From Mitsuaria chitosanitabida ATCC BAA-476 = NBRC 102408 (lineage in GTDB: Bacteria; Pseudomonadota; Gammaproteobacteria; Burkholderiales; Burkholderiaceae_C), in the NCBI RefSeq assembly GCF_001598255.1, contig NZ_BCYP01000017.1, positions 1-64,000 of the forward strand: a stretch of DNA of 64,000 bases, in the 5' to 3' direction. Position numbers and translations under genes: made by a program. This document shows positions 27,765-35,611 of the stretch, piece by piece. Below the pieces are notes generated by a model. The model ran no database searches. It saw only the letters and a program-made list of their open reading frames with translations, and was not told the origin of the DNA. Numbering within the stretch: position 1 is the stretch's first letter; each line of letters begins with the position of its first letter.

Positions 27765-28988
27765 ATGGCCCTGCTGTCCTCCCTGCGCAAACTCCTGTCC
27801 GGATCCGCCGACGCGAAGGCGTCCGGCACGACGTCCGGCATGGGCGCTTCCCAGCACGGCGCGGGTGGTCCGCCGAGCCAGGCCCCCGCGGGTCGCGGAC
27901 CGGCATCCGGGGTGCCCATGGCACCGCGCGCCGAAACCGCCGCGGGCCGGCCGGCCTCCCAGGCGTCGCCCACGGCACCGTCCCCCAATTCCCAATCGTC
28001 CTCGCTCGTCTCGGCGCATCCGTCCTTGCAGGGCGGACCGGCCTCCGCATGGACGGGCGCTCCCTCGGCGCCAGCCGCGCTGCCGGCGCTGGAGGCGTCG
28101 TCCGAATGGCTGCAGTTCAGCACGCGGCTGCTGGGCTTGTCTCGGCTCAAGGACGTGCCGCCCTCCGGCGGCGAGCAGGGCCTGATGCAGCGCCTGCAGT
28201 CCCAGCGCGGCTCCCAATGGGCGGACCTGCTGCCCCGGCTGCCGGCGGTACTGCCGCAGCTGATGCGGCTGGTGCGACGCGACGACGTGTCCGCCACCGA
28301 ACTGGTGCAGCTGCTGTCGCGTGACCCCAGCCTGGTCGGCGAGCTGATGCGCCTGGCCAACTCGCCCCGCTATCGCCCGGAGCGCGAGATCACGGACCTG
28401 TCCGGCGCGGTCTTCGTGCTCGGACAGCAGGGCCTGAACCAGCTGGTGATGAGCGTGGCGCTGCGGCCGATCTTCAACCAGTCCAAGGGCCGCTACGGCA
28501 GCCGCGCGGGCACGCTGCTCTGGGACCTGAGCGAACGCACCGCCGTCGCGACGCTCAAGCTGGCCAATGCCGGTGATGACGAGTTCTCCGCCTATCTCGC
28601 CGGCCTGAGCTCGCAGCTCGGGCTGATGGCGCTGCTGCGGGCGCTGGACGGGATGTCCGCGCCATCGATCCCGCCGCTCGATCGCGAGGGCCTGCATCGC
28701 CAGTTGCTGCCGCTGACGGCCGCCTGGTCCGCGCACATCGTCGAGCACTGGGGCTTCCCGCCCAAGGTGGCCGAGGCGCTCGCGCCGCAGCCGGGGCGCG
28801 GCGCGGAATCGGCCGTGCTCGCGCAGCTCGTGCGCCAGGCGCAGGCTGTCGCGCTGCGCCATCTGATGCAGCCCGGGTTGCAGCCGGCGCAACTGGGCGA
28901 CTGGTCCGCCGCGCAGCAGCGCTGCTACGCCGAGCTGGAGCGCGACTTCAGCGCGGATGCCGGGTCAGCGCTCGCGTCAGCAGACTGA
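27765..28988 (+). CDS. HDOD-domain protein
   Basis: A 407-residue protein with a long Ala/Ser/Pro/Gly-rich, probably disordered N-terminus (about 12-105) and an HDOD domain (about 150-330; LVQLLSRDPSLVGELMRLANS, AVFVLGQQGLNQLVMSVALR). HDOD proteins occur in signalling and regulation in proteobacteria, often linked to cyclic-di-GMP or chemotaxis. No clear ribosome site precedes the ATG. The 3' end overlaps the convergent osmoprotectant transporter gene by 41 bp. Confidence 0.82.
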   Translation: MALLSSLRKLLSGSADAKASGTTSGMGASQHGAGGPPSQAPAGRGPASGVPMAPRAETAAGRPASQASPTAPSPNSQSSSLVSAHPSLQGGPASAWTGAPSAPAALPALEASSEWLQFSTRLLGLSRLKDVPPSGGEQGLMQRLQSQRGSQWADLLPRLPAVLPQLMRLVRRDDVSATELVQLLSRDPSLVGELMRLANSPRYRPEREITDLSGAVFVLGQQGLNQLVMSVALRPIFNQSKGRYGSRAGTLLWDLSERTAVATLKLANAGDDEFSAYLAGLSSQLGLMALLRALDGMSAPSIPPLDREGLHRQLLPLTAAWSAHIVEHWGFPPKVAEALAPQPGRGAESAVLAQLVRQAQAVALRHLMQPGLQPAQLGDWSAAQQRCYAELERDFSADAGSALASAD

Positions 28989-30582
28989 AGCCGCCCTCGA
29001 GCACCAAGGCCAGCGCCGCGGCGGGCAGCGCACCGGCGAGCAGCAGGGTCTGATCGTTCAGCGCCAGTCCGGTGACGATGCGCTCCCCATAACCGCCCGC
29101 GCCGATGAAGGCCGCCATCGTGGCCGTGCCTACCGACAGGCTGGTGGCCGTGCGCAGGCCCGCGATCATCACCGGCAGCGCCAGCGGCAACTGGATCAGA
29201 CGCAAGACCTGGCCCCGCGTCAGGCCCAGCGCGCGGGCCGCGGTGGTCAAGCCTTCCGGCACCTCGCTCAAGCCGACGGTGCAGTTGCGCAGCACGGGCA
29301 GCAAGGCGTAGAGCGTCAGCGCGAGCAGCGCCGGCAAGGGGCCGATGCGGTTCAACCCCCAGATCAGCAGCGCGAGCATCGCGAGCGACGGCACGGTCTG
29401 AAGGAGCGCGCAGACGGCGAGCAGCGCCTCGCGCCAGCGCGGCCACGGATGCAGCGCGACCGCCAGCGGCACGCCCACGAGCGCCGCCAGCGCGACCGCG
29501 CCGATCACCAGGGTCAGGTGTTGCAGCGTGAGCCGGCCCAGGTCCGGTCCGGTGAGGCGTGCCCACAGGCTCTGCCCGCGTGGTGTCGCGCTGCTCGGCG
29601 AGACGGCATCGGCGTTGGCGTTGGCGTTGGCGTTGGCGGCCGCCCCTGTCGTTGATGCCGATGACGATGCGGCCACCAGGGGCTCCGCGGCCGCGCCGGA
29701 TCGCACCGCCGGATGCCGATCGAGGAAGTCCCGCGCGATCTCGTCGAAGGGGCGCTTCCGTGTCTCCGCCTCCGCGTTCATCGCGACCATGGCGCGCTCG
29801 TCGATGCGTCCCTGCAGCGACTGCAGCGCGGCCCAGGCCCGAGGGTGTCGCTGGGGCAGGTCGACGCGATGCAGCAGCACCGCGTCGTAGCGCGGGAAGA
29901 ACTGTCGGTCGTCCTCGAGCACCGTCAGTCCGAGCGCCGCGATCTGCGCATCGGTCGTGTAGATGTCGGTGACGTCGATCTGGGACTCGGACAGCGCGCG
30001 GTAGGCGAGGCCGTGATCCAGCCCTTGCGGCTGCTGCGGCAGCGCGTAGCGCTTCGCGAGTCCGGGCCAACCGTCGGCGCGGCCGAGGAACTCGTTGCTG
30101 AGCCCGAAGCGCAGCCCGGGCTGGGCCGCCAGCTGCGACAGCGACCGGACGCCCAGCTCGCGCGCCTGCGCCGCGCGCATCGCCAAGGCGTAGCCATTGT
30201 TGAAGCCCAGCGGCACGCCGATCGCCAGCCCCAGCGGGCGGAGCTCCGCCTGCAGCTGCGCCAGCGACGCGCCGGTCGTGGCGTGGCCGAGGATCTCTCG
30301 TTCGATGGTGCCCAGGTACTCGGGGTAGACGTCGATGCTGCCGGCCTTGAGCGCCGCGTGCACGATCGCCGTGTTCCCCAGTCCCTGCTTGATCTCGATC
30401 GCCGTCGACGGGTCCTGCGCGCGCACGGTCTGCGCCATCACCTCGGCGAGGAGGTAGCTCTCGGTGAAGCGCTTGGAGCCGATGCGCAGCGGTTCCGATG
30501 CCTGAGCCAGCGGCGCCACCATGAGCGTGATCAGGCACAGCAGGAAGGCGAGGCACGGCCGCGGCCAGCGGGGGATCAGCAT
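28948..30582 (-). CDS. Fused osmoprotectant (OpuC/YehZ-type) binding protein and permease
   Basis: A 544-residue protein. Residues 1-28 look like a signal peptide (ending near LAQAS). Residues 29-295 are an OpuAC-type substrate-binding domain (LRIGSKRFTESYLLAEVMAQ, GLGNTAIVHAALKAGSIDVYPEY). An Ala/Ser/Asn linker follows (about 295-335), then a permease (about 340-540) with the EAA loop ARALGLTRGQVLRLIQLPLALP. Substrates of the family are glycine betaine, choline and related quaternary amines. The ATPase gene is not adjacent. ATG 30582 is chosen because the signal peptide follows; the frame is open further upstream. Confidence 0.87.
   Translation of the reverse strand: MLIPRWPRPCLAFLLCLITLMVAPLAQASEPLRIGSKRFTESYLLAEVMAQTVRAQDPSTAIEIKQGLGNTAIVHAALKAGSIDVYPEYLGTIEREILGHATTGASLAQLQAELRPLGLAIGVPLGFNNGYALAMRAAQARELGVRSLSQLAAQPGLRFGLSNEFLGRADGWPGLAKRYALPQQPQGLDHGLAYRALSESQIDVTDIYTTDAQIAALGLTVLEDDRQFFPRYDAVLLHRVDLPQRHPRAWAALQSLQGRIDERAMVAMNAEAETRKRPFDEIARDFLDRHPAVRSGAAAEPLVAASSSASTTGAAANANANANADAVSPSSATPRGQSLWARLTGPDLGRLTLQHLTLVIGAVALAALVGVPLAVALHPWPRWREALLAVCALLQTVPSLAMLALLIWGLNRIGPLPALLALTLYALLPVLRNCTVGLSEVPEGLTTAARALGLTRGQVLRLIQLPLALPVMIAGLRTATSLSVGTATMAAFIGAGGYGERIVTGLALNDQTLLLAGALPAAALALVLEGGFSLLTRALTRHPR
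29611..29634. repeat. Hexanucleotide tandem repeat in the transporter linker
   Basis: Four exact tandem copies of GGCGTT, read on the minus strand as alternating Ala-Asn in the linker between the binding and permease domains. Copy number change by slippage would keep the frame and only alter linker length. Confidence 0.85.
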
Positions 30583-30794
30583 CGGCGCAGCATAGTCGAG
30601 CGGCTCCCGGTGCCTGTCAGCAGTGGCCTGAACCGAAACGGACTCCGCGTGCCCGAGCGGCGCGGATCGGTTCCCCCGTCCTTCCTCCCGGGATGCGGCC
30701 TGTCCCGCCGCCGGCGCAGTCCGTCGCCGGGCGGGGCCGGGCCGCGAATCCGCTCGCATAGAGTCCGCCCATCCCCAGAGCGCAGGAGCGTGCC

Positions 30795-31355
30795 ATGCCC
30801 CGTCCCGTCGACCGTCCCCTCGCCCTCTCCGCGCGTCTCGCGCTGGCCGCGGCCGCCGCGGCGCTGACCTTGGGCGCCTGCGCCCAGTCCACCCCGCCGC
30901 CGGCCCCCGCGCCCTCGCCGGACTCCTACGGCGCGGGCATCAGCTTCGACGCCAAGGCCGTCGACAAGGACCTGCAGGTGCCGGTCTATCCCGGCGCCAC
31001 CCCGTTGATCGAGAACAAGGACGACAAGTCCGGCGTCACCATGAGCCTGTGGGGCGGCATGTTCGGCATGCATGTGTCGGCCGGCAAGTTCCAGAGCGGT
31101 GACGACGTCGACAGCGTCGCCCGCTACTACCGCAAGGCGCTGGCTCGCTACGGCGCGCTGCTGGACTGCGGCGATCCCAAGGTCGCGCGCGGCAAGCCCA
31201 AGGACGGGGGGGGCATGACCTGCGAGGACGACAAGCCCGAACCGGGCGGCCAGCTCTACAAGGTGGGCCAGTCGAAGAACTTCCGGGTCGTGTCGATCAA
31301 GCCGCTCAAGGACGGCACGACGCAGATCGGCATCGCGCGCGTCGAGTTCCGCTGA
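30795..31355 (+). CDS. Predicted lipoprotein of unknown function
   Basis: A 186-residue protein with a signal peptide and lipobox LGAC (Cys about residue 29), then a Pro-rich stretch and a soluble domain containing VPVYPGATPLIENKDDKSG and a pair of Cys (LLDCGDP, MTCEDD). It would be anchored to the membrane facing the periplasm. AGGAG lies 6 nt before the ATG. It converges with the racemase-like gene, 7 nt apart. I do not recognise a named family with confidence. Confidence 0.75.
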   Translation: MPRPVDRPLALSARLALAAAAAALTLGACAQSTPPPAPAPSPDSYGAGISFDAKAVDKDLQVPVYPGATPLIENKDDKSGVTMSLWGGMFGMHVSAGKFQSGDDVDSVARYYRKALARYGALLDCGDPKVARGKPKDGGGMTCEDDKPEPGGQLYKVGQSKNFRVVSIKPLKDGTTQIGIARVEFR

Positions 31356-31362
31356 GCGCGGA

Positions 31363-31866
31363 TCAGGCCGGCGGCAGGCCCCAGCCGCAGGGGTCGTCGG
31401 CCTCCACGACCATCGTGCCGTCGAACAGGATGTGGGCCCGGGCCGTCTCCGGCTCGCCCGCCAGACGCACGCCGCCGTCGAGCAGGAAGGTGGCCTCGAC
31501 CGGCCCGGCCGGCAGGTCCAGCTGCACGGGTCCCGGCCGCAGCCGGCCCAGATGGGCCAGCGAGGCGATCACCCCGACCGTGGCACCGGGATGGCGCTCC
31601 AACGGCCCGTTCGCGTCGAACAGCAGCAGTCCCGCCAGGCTGGCGGGACGCTCGGGCTCGGTCAGCACCGCGCCGATCGTGCCCGGGGCGCTGCGCGGCG
31701 CGCCGGTCAGCGCCCGTCGCCAGGCGTCGTGACGGGTCTGGAAGTCGGCCAGCCGATCGTGCATCGTCGATCCGGGCAGGTCCGGCCCGCCCGCCACCAC
31801 CAGCCGAGTGGGCATGCCGCCGGTGTGGGAGTCGATGACCCGGATGACGACGGGCAGGAAGTTCAT
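31363..31866 (-). CDS. Shortened proline racemase-like protein, probably inactive
   Basis: The N-terminal half resembles proline racemase/4-hydroxyproline epimerase: VIDSHTGGMPTRLVV, GGPDLPGSTM, and LAHLGRLRPG. The product has 167 residues while the family has about 310-340. The first catalytic Cys motif (MCGHGT in active enzymes) is replaced by ERHPGAT, so that Cys is missing. Near the end DDPCGWG faintly recalls the second Cys motif (SPCGTG). It may be a decayed gene or a non-catalytic derivative. Start ATG 31866 is chosen by alignment with the family N-terminus; the frame is open 60 nt further upstream. Confidence 0.65.
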   Translation of the reverse strand: MNFLPVVIRVIDSHTGGMPTRLVVAGGPDLPGSTMHDRLADFQTRHDAWRRALTGAPRSAPGTIGAVLTEPERPASLAGLLLFDANGPLERHPGATVGVIASLAHLGRLRPGPVQLDLPAGPVEATFLLDGGVRLAGEPETARAHILFDGTMVVEADDPCGWGLPPA

Positions 31867-32130
31867 GCGCGCACCTTCTGTGGGGCCGCTCGGGCCGGGT
31901 GGTCGAGAACGGTTCGCCTTGCACATGGTCGCCGGCCGAACCTGGGGTTTGCCCGACGGTATGGATTGAGATTGCGCAGGTCAACCCCAGTTAAATCCGC
32001 GTTTGCCGGGGACCGGGCCTGTCAAATGGCCCGCATACAATCGCAGGTTCTTCCGTTCGCTCGGGCGTCACTGCCCGAGGGCGCGCCCGGCACACCGCCT
32101 GCGCCAACGCATTTCCTGAGGGATATCGAC

Positions 32131-32454
32131 GTGTTTATTTCCAACGCTTACGCCCAATCCGCGGGCGCGGCCGACCCCACCGGCGGCTTCCTGCAGATGC
32201 TGCCCCTGGTGGCCCTGTTCGCCATCATGTACTTCGTGATGATCCGTCCCCAGATGAAGCGGCAGAAGGAGCACAAGGCGCTGGTCGAGGCGCTGGCCAA
32301 GGGCGACGAGGTCATCACCGCCGGCGGCATGCTGGGCAAGGTCAGCAAGCTCGGCGAGAGCTACCTGACCGTGGAGATCGCCCCCGGCGTGGAGATCCAG
32401 GTCCAGCGCTCCGCGGTGGTCCAGGTCCTGCCCAAGGGCACCGTCACCAAGTGA
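32131..32454 (+). CDS. yajC: Sec translocon accessory protein YajC
   Basis: YajC associates with SecDF. The 107-residue product begins at GTG 32131 (FISNAYAQSAG next) with TGAGGGA upstream and has one membrane helix (MLPLVALFAIMYFVMIRPQM) followed by a cytosolic KGDEVITAGGMLGKV domain. The longer open frame upstream is not conserved. secD and secF follow. The tgt and queA genes that often precede yajC are absent. Confidence 0.93.
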   Translation: MFISNAYAQSAGAADPTGGFLQMLPLVALFAIMYFVMIRPQMKRQKEHKALVEALAKGDEVITAGGMLGKVSKLGESYLTVEIAPGVEIQVQRSAVVQVLPKGTVTK

Positions 32455-32585
32455 CCCCCGTGGACGGGCGGCGCCGACGCGCCGACCGTCCCTGACGACC
32501 GGCCCGCGCCCCGTGCGGGCCGTGTCCGCTTTCAGAGGCGCCACCGGACCATCTCCGCGGCGCCGGGTTTGCAGAGGATCTCCTC

Positions 32586-34502
32586 ATGAACCGTTATCCG
32601 TTGTGGAAGTACGTGGTGCTGCTGGTGGCACTGCTGGTCGGCTTCATCTACACGCTGCCGAACTTCTTCGGCGAGGCGCCGGCCGTCCAGGTCTCCAGCG
32701 CCAAGGCCACCGTCAAGATCGACGACGCCGTGCGCGAGCGCGTCGCGCAGGCCTTGCAACAGGCCAGCCTCAACCCGGACTTCGTCCAGCTCGAGGGCAC
32801 CTCGGTGCGCGCCCGTTTCGGCGACACCGACACGCAGCTCAAGGCACGCGACACCATTTCCCGCGCGCTGAACGGCGCGACGACCGAATCGCCCCCCTAC
32901 GTGGTGGCGCTGAACCTGGTGTCGCGCTCCCCGCAGTGGCTGTCGTCGCTGCACGCCTTCCCGATGTACCTGGGCCTGGACCTGCGCGGCGGCGTCCACT
33001 TCCTGATGCAGGTCGACATGAAGGCCGCGCTGACCAAGAAGGCCGAGTCGCTGACCACCGACCTGCGCACCGCGCTGCGTGACAAGAACGTGCGCCACGC
33101 CGGCATCGCCCGCGACGGCGACGACGTGGTCGTGAACTTCCGCGACGAGGCCACCCGCACGCAGGCGAGCAACCTGCTGCGCGACCAGTTCCCCGACATC
33201 GCCTGGACGCCGATGGGCGAGGGCACCGACCTGCGCCTCTCGGGCGCGCTGACGCCCAAGGCCGTCATCGCCGTGCAGGACGCCGCGATCAAGCAGAACA
33301 TCACCACGCTGCACAACCGGGTCAACGAGCTGGGCGTCGCCGAGCCGGTGATCCTGCAGCAGGGCCGCGACCGCGTCGTCGTGCAGCTGCCGGGCGTGCA
33401 GGACACGGCCAAGGCCAAGGAGATCATCGGCCGCACCGCGACGCTGGAGATGCGCCTGGTCGACGACGGCACCGAGGCGCGCGACGCCGTGCGTCAGAAC
33501 ACCCCGCTGCCCTTCGGCACGGAGCGCTTCACCAACAGCAACCGTCCCGTCGACGACCCCGAGCGCGACATCGTCGTCAAGAAGCAGGTCGTCGTCACCG
33601 GCGACAACCTGAACGACGCCCAGCCCGGCTTCGACGAGAACCACAACCCCTCGGTCAACCTGACGATGGATGCCAAGGGCGCGCGCCTGATGAAGGACAT
33701 GTCGCGCGAGAACGTCGGCAAGCGCATGGCCATCATCCTGTTCGAGGACGGCAAGGGCGAGGTCGTGACCGCGCCCTACATCCGCAGCGAACTGGGCAAC
33801 CGCTTCTCCATCACCGGCAGCATGTCGGCCCAGCAGGCCAGCGACACCGCGCTGCTGCTGCGCGCCGGCTCGCTGGCCGCGCCGATGAAGATCATCGAGG
33901 AACGCACCATCGGCCCGTCGCTGGGCAAGGACAACATCGACAAGGGCATCGCGTCGGTCACCTGGGGCTTCGTCGCCGTGGCGATCTTCATGTGCCTGTA
34001 CTACATGATGTTCGGCGTGTTCTCGGCGATCGCGCTGGGCTTCAACCTGCTGCTGCTGCTGGCGGTGCTGTCGATGATGCAGGCGACGCTGTCGCTGCCC
34101 GGCATCGCGGCCATCGCGCTGGTGCTGGGCATGGCCATCGACGCCAACGTGCTGATCAACGAGCGGGTGCGCGAGGAACTGCGCGCGGGGCTGCCTCCGC
34201 AGCAGGCGATCCACGCCGGCTACGAGCGCGCCTGGGCGACCATCCTGGACTCGAACGTGACGACGCTGATCGCGGGCCTGGCGCTGCTGGCCTTCGGCTC
34301 GGGCCCGATCAAGGGCTTCGCCGTCGTGCACTGCCTGGGCATCGTGACCTCGATGATCTCGTCGGTGATGTTCTCGCGCGCGCTGGTCAACCTCTGGTAC
34401 GGCCGCCGCAAGCGTCTGAAGTCGGTGTCCATCGGCACCGTGTGGAAGCCCGGCACGACCGGCGCGGCGGAAGCCGCCGCCGACACGGCCGAGGCGAATT
34501 GA
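32586..34502 (+). CDS. secD: Protein translocase subunit SecD
   Basis: SecD and SecF use the proton gradient to finish preprotein export. The 638-residue product has an N-terminal helix (YPLWKYVVLLVALLVGFIY), the periplasmic P1 domain with GLDLRGGVHFLMQVD, and a C-terminal membrane bundle with the conserved MAIDANVLINERVREE. AGAGGATC lies upstream of the start. It is 130 nt after yajC and 40 nt before secF. Confidence 0.96.
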   Translation: MNRYPLWKYVVLLVALLVGFIYTLPNFFGEAPAVQVSSAKATVKIDDAVRERVAQALQQASLNPDFVQLEGTSVRARFGDTDTQLKARDTISRALNGATTESPPYVVALNLVSRSPQWLSSLHAFPMYLGLDLRGGVHFLMQVDMKAALTKKAESLTTDLRTALRDKNVRHAGIARDGDDVVVNFRDEATRTQASNLLRDQFPDIAWTPMGEGTDLRLSGALTPKAVIAVQDAAIKQNITTLHNRVNELGVAEPVILQQGRDRVVVQLPGVQDTAKAKEIIGRTATLEMRLVDDGTEARDAVRQNTPLPFGTERFTNSNRPVDDPERDIVVKKQVVVTGDNLNDAQPGFDENHNPSVNLTMDAKGARLMKDMSRENVGKRMAIILFEDGKGEVVTAPYIRSELGNRFSITGSMSAQQASDTALLLRAGSLAAPMKIIEERTIGPSLGKDNIDKGIASVTWGFVAVAIFMCLYYMMFGVFSAIALGFNLLLLLAVLSMMQATLSLPGIAAIALVLGMAIDANVLINERVREELRAGLPPQQAIHAGYERAWATILDSNVTTLIAGLALLAFGSGPIKGFAVVHCLGIVTSMISSVMFSRALVNLWYGRRKRLKSVSIGTVWKPGTTGAAEAAADTAEAN

Positions 34503-34542
34503 AGGCTCCGGCCGTCAGAAGCTAGAAGAGAGCGCACAAGCC

Positions 34543-35577
34543 ATGGAATTCTTCCGAATCAAACGGGACATCCCGTTCATGAAGAACGCGTTGATCCTCA
34601 ACGCGATCTCCTTCATCACCTTCATCGCGGCGGTGTTCTTCCTTGTGACCAAGGGACTGCACCTCTCGATCGAGTTCACCGGCGGCACGGTGATCCAGGT
34701 CCAGTACGCGCAGACCGCGGACATCAACAAGACCCGGCACATCGTCGAGCAGATGGGCTTCGGTGAAGTGCAGGTGACCAACTTCGGCACCTCGCACGAC
34801 GCGCTGATCCGCCTCCCGGTCAAGCCCGACGTCAAGCAGGACGAGCTGGTCGACCGCGTGTTCGGCGAGCTATGCAAGGCCGAGCAGGGTCAGGTCGTGT
34901 CCCACCAGGAGGTGACGCCGCAGGGCGAGTCGGTCAGCAAGCGCGCCTGCTCGGTCAACGGGGCCGAGCCGCTCAAGCTCGTCAGCAGCGAGGTCGTCGG
35001 TCCGTCCGTCGGCGCGGAACTGGCGCACGACGCCGCCTGGGCGCTGGTCTGCGTGGTGGTCGGCATCATGGTGTACCTGGCCTTCCGCTTCGAGTGGAAG
35101 TTCGCGGTCGCCGGCATCATCGCCAACCTGCACGACGTGGTCATCATCCTGGGCTTCTTCGCCTACTTCCAGTGGGAGTTCTCGCTGGCGGTGCTGGCGG
35201 CGATCCTGGCGGTGCTGGGCTACTCGGTGAACGAGTCGGTGGTCATCTTCGACCGGATCCGCGAGGCCTTCCGCAAGTACCGCAAGCTCAACACCCACGA
35301 GATCATCGACCACGCGATCACGTCCACGATCAGCCGCACGATCATCACGCACGGCTCGACGCAGATGATGGTGCTGTCGATGCTGCTGTTCGGCGGCCCG
35401 ACCCTGCACTACTTCGCGGTGGCGCTGACCATCGGCATCCTGTTCGGCATCTACTCGTCGGTCTTCGTGGCGGCCGCGATCGCCATGTGGCTGGGTGTCA
35501 AGCGCGAGGACCTGGTCAAGCAGACCAACTCCAAGCGCGAGGACCCGGATGACCCCAACGCTGGCGCGGTGGTGTAG
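34543..35577 (+). CDS. secF: Protein translocase subunit SecF
   Basis: Partner of SecD. The 344-residue product has the N-terminal helix, the family segment SIEFTGGTVIQVQY, the SSEVVGPSVGAEL segment and the membrane motif LGYSVNESVVIFDRIRE. It is a little longer than E. coli SecF because of a charged C-terminal tail. AGAAGAGAG precedes the ATG. Confidence 0.95.
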   Translation: MEFFRIKRDIPFMKNALILNAISFITFIAAVFFLVTKGLHLSIEFTGGTVIQVQYAQTADINKTRHIVEQMGFGEVQVTNFGTSHDALIRLPVKPDVKQDELVDRVFGELCKAEQGQVVSHQEVTPQGESVSKRACSVNGAEPLKLVSSEVVGPSVGAELAHDAAWALVCVVVGIMVYLAFRFEWKFAVAGIIANLHDVVIILGFFAYFQWEFSLAVLAAILAVLGYSVNESVVIFDRIREAFRKYRKLNTHEIIDHAITSTISRTIITHGSTQMMVLSMLLFGGPTLHYFAVALTIGILFGIYSSVFVAAAIAMWLGVKREDLVKQTNSKREDPDDPNAGAVV

Positions 35578-35611
35578 TAGAGTCGTCCGCACCCGATAGT
35601 CCACAAGCTCG

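Noticed and set aside
29611-29634. Tandem GGCGTT units as a CRISPR or phase-variation switch
   Set aside because: There are no spacers, and a 6-bp unit cannot change the reading frame; it only varies linker length.
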